DNA of 64,000 nt from PKWO01 sp036561005 (GCA_036561005.1 DATBQE010000117.1:48242-112241); one strand, 5' to 3'; counted from the first letter of the stretch, positions 17,448 to 25,289 are shown. Notes: a model not told the origin generated them from the letters alone. Translations and numbers: made by a program.

Positions 17448-17906
17448 ATGGAACTGATCTTGTGGCGTCACGCAGAAGCAGAGCCCGGCGAGCCGGATGA
17501 AGGACGTGCGCTGACGCCCAAGGGCCACAAGCAGGCGTGGAAAATGGCTGAGTGGCTGGACCGCAATCTCCCCAATACCTGCCGCATTCTGGTCAGCCCC
17601 ACACGCCGCACGGTGCAGACCGCCGAAGCGCTCGGGCGCAAGTTCAAGATCCACGCCGGCCTGGCGCCGGAGGCCACGGCCGAAAGCATACTCGCCATCG
17701 TGAATTGGCCGGAAGGCCGCGAACCGGTGCTGGTGGTCGGCCATCAGCCGACGCTGGGCCGCGTTGCCGCACTGGCGCTGACCGGCGTCGAACAGGACTG
17801 GACCATACGCAAATCGACCGCGCTATGGATCGGGCAAAAAGACAGGGGCGATATTTCCACCAACTATCTCAAGGCTGTAATGGCGCCCGATTTGGTGGCG
17901 AAATAA
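17448..17906 (+). CDS. sixA: phosphohistidine phosphatase SixA-like
   Basis: The 152-aa histidine-phosphatase-superfamily protein has the RHG-type motif with the catalytic His in LILWRHAEAEPGEPDEGRAL, VSPTRRTVQTAEAL and the second His in VLVVGHQPTLGRVAALAL. SixA removes phosphate from phosphohistidine on phosphotransfer proteins; the substrate here is not known. The ATG at 17448 (MELILWRHAEAE) with GAGGCG upstream is preferred over a start 15 bases earlier. Coupling with ppk is common in Burkholderiales and suggests co-regulation by phosphate. Confidence 0.88.
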   Translation: MELILWRHAEAEPGEPDEGRALTPKGHKQAWKMAEWLDRNLPNTCRILVSPTRRTVQTAEALGRKFKIHAGLAPEATAESILAIVNWPEGREPVLVVGHQPTLGRVAALALTGVEQDWTIRKSTALWIGQKDRGDISTNYLKAVMAPDLVAK

Positions 17907-17918
17907 TCGGGTTGCCAC

Positions 17919-18569
17919 TTACTTGGTTCCAAACAAACGATCCCCTGCATCGCCCAAACCAGGAACGATGTAAGCATGCTCGTTGAGATGCGAATCCAGC
18001 GCTGCGACAAATAACTTAACATCCGGATGCGCTGCCTGGAATACGGCAACGCCCTCGGGCGCCGCGACCAATGCCAGGAAACGAATGCTTTCCTGCGCCA
18101 CGCCGCGTTCACGCAACACGTTCACCGCATGCACTGCGGAGTTCCCCGTGGCCAGCATTGGATCGCAAACAATGAAGCTGCGCTCGGCCAGATCCGGCAA
18201 GCGCACCAGGTATTCCACCGGCTGGAACGTTTCCGGATCGCGATACACACCAACGTGGCCAACGCGCGCTGAAGGAATCAGGTCCAGCAAGCCGTCGCTC
18301 ATGCCGATGCCGGCACGCAGGACCGGCACGACGACAAGTTTCTTCCCGGCGATCACCGGCGCATCCATCGCTTGCAACGGGGTTTCGATATGCTTGTGCG
18401 TCAAAGGCAGATCGCGCGTCAGTTCGTAACCCATCAGCAAGGTCAGCTCGCGCAACAAAGCACGAAAGCTGCGCGTGGATGCGGTCTTGTCACGCATGTG
18501 GCTGAGCTTGTGCTGGATCAGAGGGTGATCGAGGATGAACAGGTTGGGGAAGCGGGGATCTTGCCGCAT
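17919..18569 (-). CDS. upp: uracil phosphoribosyltransferase
   Basis: The 216-aa protein starting MRQDPRFPNLFILDHPLIQHKL has the UPRTase pattern: HMRDKTASTRSFRALLREL, VVPVLRAGIGMSDGLLDLIPSARVGHVG, the PRPP-binding CDPMLATGNSAVHAV and the uracil-binding C-terminus HLNEHAYIVPGLGDAGDRLFG. It salvages uracil to UMP. The ATG at 18569 is the family start; a longer frame adds 25 unrelated residues. It is convergent with sixA (12 bp apart) and lies downstream of the glycosyltransferase, separated by a hairpin. Confidence 0.96.
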   Translation of the reverse strand: MRQDPRFPNLFILDHPLIQHKLSHMRDKTASTRSFRALLRELTLLMGYELTRDLPLTHKHIETPLQAMDAPVIAGKKLVVVPVLRAGIGMSDGLLDLIPSARVGHVGVYRDPETFQPVEYLVRLPDLAERSFIVCDPMLATGNSAVHAVNVLRERGVAQESIRFLALVAAPEGVAVFQAAHPDVKLFVAALDSHLNEHAYIVPGLGDAGDRLFGTK

Positions 18570-18622
18570 GGCGTGCTCGCGTCGAGGGGAAAACCCAAGT
18601 GTAGCAATTTGCCGGCAGACAT

Positions 18623-18650
18623 GGATGATTGCTTTGGGACGCAATCATCC
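18623..18650. terminator. 10-bp perfect hairpin between glycosyltransferase gene and upp
   Basis: GGATGATTGC and GCAATCATCC are exact complements with an 8-base loop. It sits 18 bp after the glycosyltransferase stop. No U-run follows, so it may be a pause or an mRNA-stabilising structure rather than a strict intrinsic terminator. Confidence 0.45.
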
Positions 18651-18667
18651 AGGCAACGCACTAAGGT

Positions 18668-19705
18668 CTAAGCCAATGCCGCCTGCACGTTCTTTTCCGT
18701 CAGCGCCGCCCGCACCGGATGCAAATGCTGCAGGAACTGCTGGGTGGCGGCCAGCCACGAGTAAGTCAATGCATGCTCCCTGACCTCGGCTCGGTTTAAC
18801 GCCAGGGCCTCGTAACAGGCCTGTTCCAGACTCTCGTTCAGGCTGCCCGACCTTCCTGAACTGACGACATCGATCGGCCCTTCGACGGGATAGGCAGCCA
18901 CCGGCACACCGCACGCCATGGCTTCAACCAGAACCAGGCCGAAGGTGTCGGTCAGGCTGGGGAAGACGAAGGCGTCGGCACAATTGTAGTAGGCGGGCAA
19001 TTGCGCATGCGGTTTGGCGCCAAGGAAGCGTGCTTTGGGGTAGGCTTTTTCCAGTTCTTCGCGCTGCGGGCCATCGCCGATCAGCCACTTGGTGCCCGGC
19101 AGATCGAGTGCTAGGAAGGCTTCGACATTTTTTTCCACCGCGAGGCGCCCCACATACAGGAACAACGGCCGTTCGATGCAGGAATCGTCACACGGGACGG
19201 GCGCGAAGTGTTCGGTGTCGACGCCCCTGCCCCAGATGCCGAGGCGCTGAAAGCCGCGTTGTTCGAGCACCTTGCGTACGCGCTCGGTCGGCACCATGAT
19301 GGCCTTCGACGGACCGTGAAACCAGCGCAGCCAGCGATAGGTCCAGGCCAGTGGAATTGCGGTGCGCGCCTGCACATACTCGGGAAAGCGCGTGTGATAG
19401 GCGGTAGTGAAATCGAGCCCGTTGCGCAGGCAATAACGGCGCGCGGCGAGGCCCATGGGGCCTTCGGTGGCGATGTGGATACAGTCTGGCTGGAAGGCGT
19501 CGAGCTTGGCGGCCACCTTCGCATAGGGCTTCAAGGCCAGGCGGATGTCGGGATAGGTGGGACAGGCAAAGGTTCGCATGTCGTCAGGTGCCAGCATCAG
19601 CACCGTGTGATCGAGACCGCGCAGGCAGGCGACTGTTGCTTTCAGTGTGTTGACGACGCCGTTGACCTGCGGCTCCCAGGCGTCGGTTACGACGGCGATA
19701 CGCAT
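18668..19705 (-). CDS. family 4 glycosyltransferase, probable diacylglycerol glycosyltransferase (Agt-like)
   Basis: The 345-aa GT-B protein starts MRIAVVTDAWEPQVNGVV and contains CPTYPDIRLAL, HIATEGPMGLAARRYC, FLYVGRLAVEKN, WLIGDGPQREELEKAYPKARFLG and the nucleotide-sugar E-x7-E region DTFGLVLVEAMACGVPVAA. This subfamily includes the Agt enzymes that glycosylate the diacylglycerol released by PlcP to make glycolipids in phosphate-starved alphaproteobacteria. Its ATG at 19705 lies 19 bases inside the preceding metallophosphoesterase gene, indicating tight coupling. Lipid glycosylation is inference from subfamily and operon; the sugar cannot be predicted. Other GT4 roles such as surface polysaccharide synthesis remain possible. 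Confidence 0.8.
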   Translation of the reverse strand: MRIAVVTDAWEPQVNGVVNTLKATVACLRGLDHTVLMLAPDDMRTFACPTYPDIRLALKPYAKVAAKLDAFQPDCIHIATEGPMGLAARRYCLRNGLDFTTAYHTRFPEYVQARTAIPLAWTYRWLRWFHGPSKAIMVPTERVRKVLEQRGFQRLGIWGRGVDTEHFAPVPCDDSCIERPLFLYVGRLAVEKNVEAFLALDLPGTKWLIGDGPQREELEKAYPKARFLGAKPHAQLPAYYNCADAFVFPSLTDTFGLVLVEAMACGVPVAAYPVEGPIDVVSSGRSGSLNESLEQACYEALALNRAEVREHALTYSWLAATQQFLQHLHPVRAALTEKNVQAALA

Positions 19706-20559
19706 AACTCTCCGGATTGGACTGCCGCCGGTTGATGATGTTTGACAATTTCCTGCCATGTCACCAAACGCAGTTCACCGGAGAACTCTTCCACCAGAGC
19801 GGTCAGGCTTTCGACCCAATCCCCGTCATTACAATACATGACACCGTTAATTTCGCGAATCTCTGCCTTGTGGATGTGGCCGCAGATTACGCCGTCAAGA
19901 CCGCGTTTCTTGGCCTCGTCGGCCAGCGCCTCTTCGAAAGACGAGATGTAGTTGACGGCGTTCTTCACTTTCGATTTCAGGTATTGCGACAACGACCAAT
20001 ACGGCAGGCCAACGCGCGCACGCCAGGCGTTGAACCATTGGTTGAAAGCGAGGATCATTGTGTACAGGCTATCGCCGACGTAAGCCAGCCACTTGGCGCA
20101 GGCGATGACGCCGTCGAAGCGGTCGCCATGCAGCACGAGCATGCGCTTGCCGTTGGCGGTAGTATGGACCAGTTCGTCGCGCACGCGAATGCCGCCGAAG
20201 TCGAGGTCGATGAATTGGCGCACTGCCTCGTCATGGTTGCCGGGCACGAAAATGACCTCGGTACCCTTCTTGGCCTTCTTCAACACCAGTTGCACGATGT
20301 TGTTGTGGATCTGATCCCAGTACCAGCGCCGTTTCAATTGCCAGCCATCGACGATGTCGCCGACCAGATACAGTGTTTCGGATTCGGTGGCACGCAGAAA
20401 TTCAAGCAGCCGCGCCGCCTGGCAGCCTGTCGTGCCAAGATGTATGTCGGACAGCCACATGGTGCGAAAACGCGTTGGCTCGCGCTTGGCATGTCCCGCC
20501 TTGCCGTTACCGCGCGCGGCAGTAAATGCCGCATCCAAAAACTGGTCTCTCGGTTTCAT
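19687..20559 (-). CDS. metallophosphoesterase, PlcP-type phospholipase C candidate
   Basis: The 290-aa calcineurin-like phosphoesterase shows all the metal motifs: LSDIHLGT, GDIVDGW, PGNHDE, HGDRFDG and CGHIHKAEI, plus GDWVESLTALVEE. LGTTGCQAARLLEFLR and LKRRWYWDQ are typical of the group often annotated as UDP-2,3-diacylglucosamine pyrophosphatase but including PlcP, which cleaves phospholipids to diacylglycerol under phosphate limitation. It overlaps the OlsB-like gene by four bases upstream and the glycosyltransferase by 19 bases downstream. With a Pho box before the operon, a PlcP role is more likely than LpxH (a lipid A enzyme normally not coupled to a glycosyltransferase). The activity itself is inferred. 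Confidence 0.82.
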   Translation of the reverse strand: MKPRDQFLDAAFTAARGNGKAGHAKREPTRFRTMWLSDIHLGTTGCQAARLLEFLRATESETLYLVGDIVDGWQLKRRWYWDQIHNNIVQLVLKKAKKGTEVIFVPGNHDEAVRQFIDLDFGGIRVRDELVHTTANGKRMLVLHGDRFDGVIACAKWLAYVGDSLYTMILAFNQWFNAWRARVGLPYWSLSQYLKSKVKNAVNYISSFEEALADEAKKRGLDGVICGHIHKAEIREINGVMYCNDGDWVESLTALVEEFSGELRLVTWQEIVKHHQPAAVQSGELCVSPS

Positions 20560-21323
20560 GCAGTCCTCGCTTCCTTTAGGTAGTGACGCGCATAACGACT
20601 ATCGAGTTTTGCCAATGGGAGCATCATGAAGAAATCTGCACTGTGGAAATCAGGGTCCCAGGCAGGCTGGCCGCAAATCCAGGCACCGCTGCGCAGGTAA
20701 CCCTTGATGAGCGGTGGCGTCTGGGCCACATGGCCGGGCGCACGCTCTTCGACGGGAAAAGGGAGGTGGGGAATGACGCGATATTCGGACGGAGCGAGAT
20801 TCGTGTCGTTAATGGAATGGTAAAGCGCTGCGGCATTATGTCCGCCGTCGGCCAGGCTGACGCTGGCGCAACCGATCAGGTATTGGCAATGTTCGCGCTT
20901 CATGAAGGCGGCCAGCCCTGCCCACAGCATCATGATGACGGCGCCGCTACGGTAGTCCGGATGAATGCAGGCACGACCGGCTTCGGCCATGCTGCCGCGC
21001 AAATTGTTCAGGCGGCTCAGGTCGAATTCCTGTTCGGAATAGAACTGCCCTTTTTCGCGCGCAGAATTCGGGCCCAGCACGCGGTAAGTACCCACGACAT
21101 TGAGAGAATCGGCGTCACGCACGATCAGGTGATCGCAATAGGAATCGAAGTCGTCGCGGTCGAGGCCTTCGGGATTCACCAAGGCCGACAATCCCATGGT
21201 TTCGACAAAGACCTTGTAGCGCAACCGCTGTACTTCTCTGACTTCTTCAGGGGTGCTGGCAAGGCTCAGGGTCAGTTTCCCCTGAACGTTCGATGCATCT
21301 GCAGGGCTGGTCAGTAATCGCAT
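20556..21323 (-). CDS. olsB: OlsB-like N-acyltransferase (ornithine lipid synthesis)
   Basis: The 255-aa GNAT-fold protein has LRYKVFVETMG, DRDDFDSYCDHLIVRD, VVGTYRVLGP, the acyl-donor region AEAGRACIHPDYRSGAVIMMLWAGLAAFM and LIGCASVSLADGG, the pattern of OlsB and related ACP-dependent acyltransferases. OlsB attaches a 3-hydroxy fatty acid to the alpha-amino group of ornithine, giving lyso-ornithine lipid; OlsA must be encoded elsewhere. It is the first gene of an operon with the PlcP-like and Agt-like genes and has a triple Pho half-site upstream, fitting replacement of phospholipids. AGGA lies six bases before the ATG. Another N-acyl amino acid as product is possible. Confidence 0.8.
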   Translation of the reverse strand: MRLLTSPADASNVQGKLTLSLASTPEEVREVQRLRYKVFVETMGLSALVNPEGLDRDDFDSYCDHLIVRDADSLNVVGTYRVLGPNSAREKGQFYSEQEFDLSRLNNLRGSMAEAGRACIHPDYRSGAVIMMLWAGLAAFMKREHCQYLIGCASVSLADGGHNAAALYHSINDTNLAPSEYRVIPHLPFPVEERAPGHVAQTPPLIKGYLRSGAWICGQPAWDPDFHSADFFMMLPLAKLDSRYARHYLKEARTA

Positions 21324-21373
21324 GTATCGTCCTATTCATGTTGACGACGCAAGCGTAACGATTCTTTGCTTCA

Positions 21374-21406
21374 GCAAAATGACAGCACGATGTCAGTTTC
21401 ATGACA
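21374..21406 (-). promoter_or_regulatory. triple Pho half-site upstream of olsB-plcP-agt
   Basis: The minus strand reads three contiguous 11-mers, TGTCATGAAAC, TGACATCGTGC and TGTCATTTTGC. The first and third contain GTCAT exactly, and the middle one GACAT, all at 11-bp phase, as in extended PhoB sites. It ends 51 bp before the olsB ATG. Confidence 0.72.
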
Positions 21407-21480
21407 TGACAACACTGGCACCATTTTTCTGGCGCGGAGGTGGATGAAGGCGTGAATTTGAACAAATTCACGGGCACAAC

Positions 21481-21509
21481 AAAAGCCACCGGGATCTCAC
21501 GACCCCGGT
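21481..21509 (-). terminator. intrinsic terminator of the H1-like gene
   Basis: On the minus strand ACCGGGG and its complement ATCCCGGT form a GC hairpin, followed by GGCTTTTG. It lies about 13 bp after the stop of the Ala/Lys-rich protein. Confidence 0.55.
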
Positions 21510-21521
21510 TTGAAGCAATAC

Positions 21522-21998
21522 TTACTTGGACTTCGGACGCCCGGCCTTGAGCGGCGGAAGCGTGGCCAATACTGCTTTCAATCCGGCCACATCCATTTTC
21601 TGGATCAGCGCGACGCCGATACGCAGCAATTCACTTTTCTTGACTTCAACACCGGCCTTCAGGCAAGCCTTCTTGACCGCACCGAGCACCGCATATTCAG
21701 GCTCAGGCATGGAAAAGCTGTCACGCACGAGCTTGGCTTTCTTGACCTTCGGCAGTTCAATTGCTTCAGCCTTGACCTTGGCAACCTTGGGTGGCTTCGG
21801 CGCCTTGATAGTACCTGCTGCCTTGGTGACCTTGGCCACAGGCTTCTTGGCCGCAGCGGGCTTGGCGGCCGGCGCCGCCTTCTTTGCAACGGCAGGCTTC
21901 TTGGCTGCTGCAGGTTGCTTGACCGGAGCGGCCTTCTTCGGGGCGGCGGCGGGCGCTGCTACTGCTGCAGGCTTGGTCGTTGCTTTGGGTGTAGGCAT
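21522..21998 (-). CDS. Ala/Lys/Pro-rich histone H1-like protein
   Basis: The 158-aa protein has a low-complexity basic N-terminal half made of AAPKKAAPVKQPAAAKKP-like units (residues about 1-80), resembling the tails of bacterial H1-like proteins and of PHA-associated regulators. A compact C-terminal half follows (LPKVKKAKLVRDSFSMPEPE, AVLGAVKKACLKAGVEVKKSELLRIGVALIQKM) and ends KAGRPKSK. A DNA- or polyanion-binding role is plausible from the charge. Polyphosphate is another possible partner, because Lys-rich tails are known polyphosphate targets and ppk and ppx are nearby; that is speculation. It has its own promoter and terminator and is monocistronic. Confidence 0.7.
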   Translation of the reverse strand: MPTPKATTKPAAVAAPAAAPKKAAPVKQPAAAKKPAVAKKAAPAAKPAAAKKPVAKVTKAAGTIKAPKPPKVAKVKAEAIELPKVKKAKLVRDSFSMPEPEYAVLGAVKKACLKAGVEVKKSELLRIGVALIQKMDVAGLKAVLATLPPLKAGRPKSK

Positions 21999-22300
21999 GA
22001 GGTGCGTCCTTTTTCATTAATCGTATAAATAATATATACCATTATTTTCCGCATGGCAAGTTGAGCGGCACAATGGGCAAAACCGGGCAATCTTCCGTGT
22101 GCTGCGCAAGCGCAATGGCGCGGCATCAAACATGCTGCCAAGTGCGTGAAACGCGGTCCGCCGCCGCACCACTTCTTTTGGAAAGAAGATTACAACCGAC
22201 GGCAATATTAACGCCGAATTGCGAGGGGTAGTTGAATTCATCAGCAGGTCATATTTCCTTATCACAATGGTGCTAAATTTGTTCCATAAGGCAATACCTG
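21999..22300. other. intergenic region H1-like gene / binding-protein gene
   Basis: This 302-bp gap between divergent genes contains the promoter of the H1-like gene near 22031-22059. On the plus side nothing beyond AT-rich sequence was recognised; GGTCAT and ATCAC motifs near 22246-22263 are 13 bp apart and so do not make a Pho box. Confidence 0.4.
22031..22059 (-). promoter_or_regulatory. promoter of the H1-like gene
   Basis: On the minus strand TTGCCA (22054-22059) and TATATT (22031-22036) are 17 bp apart, 33 bp upstream of the ATG, which is preceded by AAGGA. Confidence 0.6.
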
Positions 22301-23449
22301 ATGATGCATACTTCGCCCTCCGCACGCGCCTTTCGCTTCGTTTTCACCATGCTGCTGGCGCTCCCACTTTTAACAATGACACAATCGGCACTTGCCGGCG
22401 GCAGGAATATCGTCATCGGCCAGGCAGTCGATCTGTCGAGCCAGAATGGTTCGATCGGACGCGACTACGTGGCCGGCATCAAAACCTATTTCGACTCGAT
22501 CAATGCTGCCGGCGGCATCAACGGCAAGCATGTTGAATACATCGTGCGCGACGATCAGGGGCAACCCGATCTTGCCGTGGCAGCCGTCACAGAGTTGATC
22601 GAACACGACAAGGCCGACATTCTGTTCGGCGGCGTGGGCGACGACGTCACCCAGGCCGTTCTCAATTCCGCAGCATTCAAACATAGCGGCCAAGTACTGT
22701 ATGCCCCCTTGACCAGCGCGGAACAGGCGAAGGACCCGCACGTGCTGTTCTGGCGCCCCGGCTACGTGCAGGAAATGAAATACATCTTCAGCTACTTCAC
22801 CAAGCTGGGCATGAAAGATATCGGCGTGGTGTATCAGAATAATCCCGGCAGTGAAGCCACTTTCCAGAACCTGCAAAAGGAAATCAAGGTGCAGGGCATG
22901 CGCATCACAGGTAGCGTGCGGGTGGCCGAAAACGGTGACCAGATTGCGCGCGACGCCGCCAAGCTGGCGCAGACCAAACCGAGCTTTGTCGTGGTGATCG
23001 GCGATACGATCACGACCGGATTGTTCCTCAAGGAATTCCGTAAAACCAATCCGCAAACCTTTGTTGCCGGCACGTCGCTGATCAACCTCGGCACATTGCT
23101 GGAGCTGGCCGGCACGGCGGCGGTAAAGTGGACTGTTTTCTCGCAGGTAGTGCCGAACCCGAACTCAAGCGCTTCGCTGATCCAGTCGGAGCATCAAACC
23201 ATGATGAAGAAGTATCGCGACGAGTCGGTGTCGTCGTTGACGTTGGAAGGATTTGCGGCTGCCAAGGCGCTGGCAAAGACGATGCAGCAATCGAAGCGCA
23301 ATAATTTCGCGGCACTGCAGGAAATTGTGGCCCAGGATTCGAGCATCGATCTGGGTGGTTTAACGATGGTGTGCTCGCCCAACAGCAACCACCTGTCGAC
23401 TTACATCGACATTGCGCTTTTCAGCCGGGGTAGCGGCCTGGTTTTTTGA
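22301..23449 (+). CDS. orphan periplasmic binding protein, branched-chain amino-acid (LivK) type
   Basis: The 382-aa protein has a signal peptide (FTMLLALPLLTMTQSALA) and a type I periplasmic-binding fold (Peripla_BP_6): IVIGQAVDLSSQNGSIGRDYVAGIKTYFDSINAAGGINGKHVEY, ADILFGGVGDD and a final TMVCSPNSNHLSTYIDIA. Such proteins feed branched-chain amino-acid or amide transporters, or act as sensory input. No permease or ATPase gene is adjacent, so it may serve a transporter elsewhere or a signalling system. Start at tandem ATGs (22301). Confidence 0.83.
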   Translation: MMHTSPSARAFRFVFTMLLALPLLTMTQSALAGGRNIVIGQAVDLSSQNGSIGRDYVAGIKTYFDSINAAGGINGKHVEYIVRDDQGQPDLAVAAVTELIEHDKADILFGGVGDDVTQAVLNSAAFKHSGQVLYAPLTSAEQAKDPHVLFWRPGYVQEMKYIFSYFTKLGMKDIGVVYQNNPGSEATFQNLQKEIKVQGMRITGSVRVAENGDQIARDAAKLAQTKPSFVVVIGDTITTGLFLKEFRKTNPQTFVAGTSLINLGTLLELAGTAAVKWTVFSQVVPNPNSSASLIQSEHQTMMKKYRDESVSSLTLEGFAAAKALAKTMQQSKRNNFAALQEIVAQDSSIDLGGLTMVCSPNSNHLSTYIDIALFSRGSGLVF

Positions 23450-23496
23450 TGCGATTGTGAAGCAATAGCGAATGCCGGCGCGCCAGGCATTCACAA

Positions 23497-24954
23497 TCAG
23501 CCAATAATCTTGATCGCAAAATCGACCCCGACTTCGATCCAGAAATCGCGCTCCTTCTGCATCCAGAACCAGGCTGTCGGGTGATCCTTGAACCAGCCGC
23601 TCAACAATTCCACCTCGATCTTGTTCTTCATGCGCAGGCGCAATTCGTCGAGATTGACTTCGATGCGCGAGTGCATGAACATCACCGCCAGGCGAAGCGC
23701 CAGCACGGCCTTGGCCATGTCGGGGTCGGAAAACGCCTCCTGCACCTTGCGCAGATTGCCCTTTTGCCCCAGGATCATGATGCTCATGACGCGCTGTTCG
23801 CGCGTGGTGAAACCGGGCAGGTCGGCATTGGCAATCATATAGGCGCCATGCTTGTGGTAGCCGCTTTGCGACACCGCCAGCCCGACTTCGTGCATCAAAC
23901 CGCTCCAGTAGACGTAGCGCGTGTAAAGATCGCCTGCGGGCTTCAACTGCGTATAGAGCAGGCCGGCGATATCGGCCACACGCTTGGCGCGGCCTTCGTC
24001 GGCGTGAAACCGTTGCAAAAGAGCCCGCGCCGATTCCTCGCGCCGGTCGCGCTTGGTGGCGCGCCATTGCAAATCCCACAGCACACCCATCCGCAAGCCG
24101 GCCTCGATCGCCGTCATTTTCTTGATGCCGAGTTCCTGCATCACGGCAATGAGGATTGCAAGGCCGCCCACCATGACGCCGGAACGGTCGGGCTTCATGC
24201 CGGCCAACTCGATCTTGCTGGCGTGGCCAAACTGGATCAGGCGCTGCTTCAGTGCTTCCAGACTGGCCAGCGACAGCGTGCCGTCGCCCATATTATTCTT
24301 GGCGATTGCGTCGGCAATCGAACGGATCGTGCCTGACGAACCGTAGGCATTGCTCCAGTATTGCGGGTAATAAGGCGGTGCTGCATCTTCGAAATAGCTG
24401 CGTGCCGAGAGTATTGCCGCCTCGAAGGACGCCGCATCGATGCGGCCGTCGGCAAAAAAAGCCAGGCTTTGCTTGACGTTACCGATGCTAAACGATTCAA
24501 CCCGCTCGATTTCCTGACCCTGACCGAGAATCAATTCGGTTGATCCGCCGCCGATGTCCAACACCAGGCGCCGTTCATTGGAAGCGGCAAAGGTACTCGC
24601 CACTCCCATGTAGATCAGTCGCCCCTCTTCCTCGCCGGAAATGATTTCGATCGGATAGCCGATGGCCTTTTCGGCCAAAGGGAGGAAAGTTGCACCGTTT
24701 CTGGCGATGCGCATGGTATTGGTCGCCACAACGCGCACGGCATCGAGCGCATAGCCGTCGAGAATGACCTTGAAGCGGCTCAGACATTCGAGCGCGCTTT
24801 GCATCGCCGCTTCGGTCAGGTTGCCGCGGCTGTCGAGCCCGGCAGCAAGACGGATCGGATCGCGCGCGCTACGCAGGACGCGAATCGTCTCGCCGTCGTG
24901 ATGGCCGATATGCATGCGGAAACTGTTGGAACCCAAATCTACTGCAGCGAACAT
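23497..24954 (-). CDS. ppx: exopolyphosphatase
   Basis: The 485-aa protein has the Ppx/GppA actin-like core (FAAVDLGSNSFRMHIG, VVATNTMRIARNG, ISGEEEGRLIYMG, LVLDIGGGSTELILG) and a C-terminal helical HD-like domain (YWSGLMHEVGLAVSQSGYHKHGAYMI, LPGFTTREQRVMSIMILG). It removes terminal phosphate from polyphosphate, countering Ppk; a GppA-like pppGpp phosphatase activity cannot be excluded. A candidate Pho box lies 302 bp upstream and a 12-bp tandem repeat lies between it and the gene. In many relatives ppx is next to ppk; here they are 6 kb apart but probably share regulation. Confidence 0.94.
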   Translation of the reverse strand: MFAAVDLGSNSFRMHIGHHDGETIRVLRSARDPIRLAAGLDSRGNLTEAAMQSALECLSRFKVILDGYALDAVRVVATNTMRIARNGATFLPLAEKAIGYPIEIISGEEEGRLIYMGVASTFAASNERRLVLDIGGGSTELILGQGQEIERVESFSIGNVKQSLAFFADGRIDAASFEAAILSARSYFEDAAPPYYPQYWSNAYGSSGTIRSIADAIAKNNMGDGTLSLASLEALKQRLIQFGHASKIELAGMKPDRSGVMVGGLAILIAVMQELGIKKMTAIEAGLRMGVLWDLQWRATKRDRREESARALLQRFHADEGRAKRVADIAGLLYTQLKPAGDLYTRYVYWSGLMHEVGLAVSQSGYHKHGAYMIANADLPGFTTREQRVMSIMILGQKGNLRKVQEAFSDPDMAKAVLALRLAVMFMHSRIEVNLDELRLRMKNKIEVELLSGWFKDHPTAWFWMQKERDFWIEVGVDFAIKIIG

Positions 24955-25024
24955 TCATTCCTCTCAACTGACCAACGACGAATTTCCAAGGTCCACAACC
25001 TTCGATGACCTGCATGTGCCGCAC

Positions 25025-25096
25025 AAACCGCCATATAACCCGCCATATAAGCCGCTATATAACCCGCCAAATAAACCGCTATATAAGCCGCTATGG
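25025..25096. repeat. 12-bp tandem repeat, six units
   Basis: Six adjoining 12-mers follow the consensus AANCCGCYATAT, each differing at one to three positions. On the plus strand they would encode K/N-P-P/L-Y; on the minus strand they place ATATAGCGG or ATATGGCGG every 12 bp upstream of ppx. Confidence 0.85.
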
Positions 25097-25255
25097 CTGC
25101 AATCGCACGCGTCGATTCAACGGCGCAACCTGCAGCTAACCGCCATTATGCCTTCAAGGAGATTTGAACGTGCGCAGGAACGCAGCGAGGCCGCGTTTTT
25201 TGGGATTACGGGGGTGCAGGTGTTGTATCGAACGCCAAAGCGAACGATAGCGAAT

Positions 25256-25277
25256 TAATATGACAGTTTAATGACCA
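25256..25277 (-). promoter_or_regulatory. candidate Pho box of ppx
   Basis: The minus strand reads TGGTCATTAAA then CTGTCATATTA, with GTCAT repeated at exactly 11 bp. TATCGT (25244-25249) is a possible -10, though closer than usual. The distance to the ppx ATG is about 300 bp, so the leader would include the 12-bp tandem repeat. Confidence 0.6.
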
Positions 25278-25289
25278 TGCAGGGAAGTG

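Noticed and set aside
19687..20559. Annotation as LpxH (UDP-2,3-diacylglucosamine pyrophosphatase)
   Set aside because: Not excluded, but overlap with a GT4 gene and an OlsB-like gene plus the Pho half-sites fit PlcP better than a lipid A enzyme.
22246..22263. Possible Pho box upstream of the orphan binding protein
   Set aside because: GGTCAT and ATCAC are 13 bp apart instead of 11 and the second is a poor match.
24914..25258. 114-codon plus-strand frame containing the K/N-P-P/L-Y tetrapeptide repeat
   Set aside because: It begins inside ppx antisense, has no ribosome binding site, and the repeat is a direct result of a 12-bp DNA repeat. Kept only as a repeat feature.
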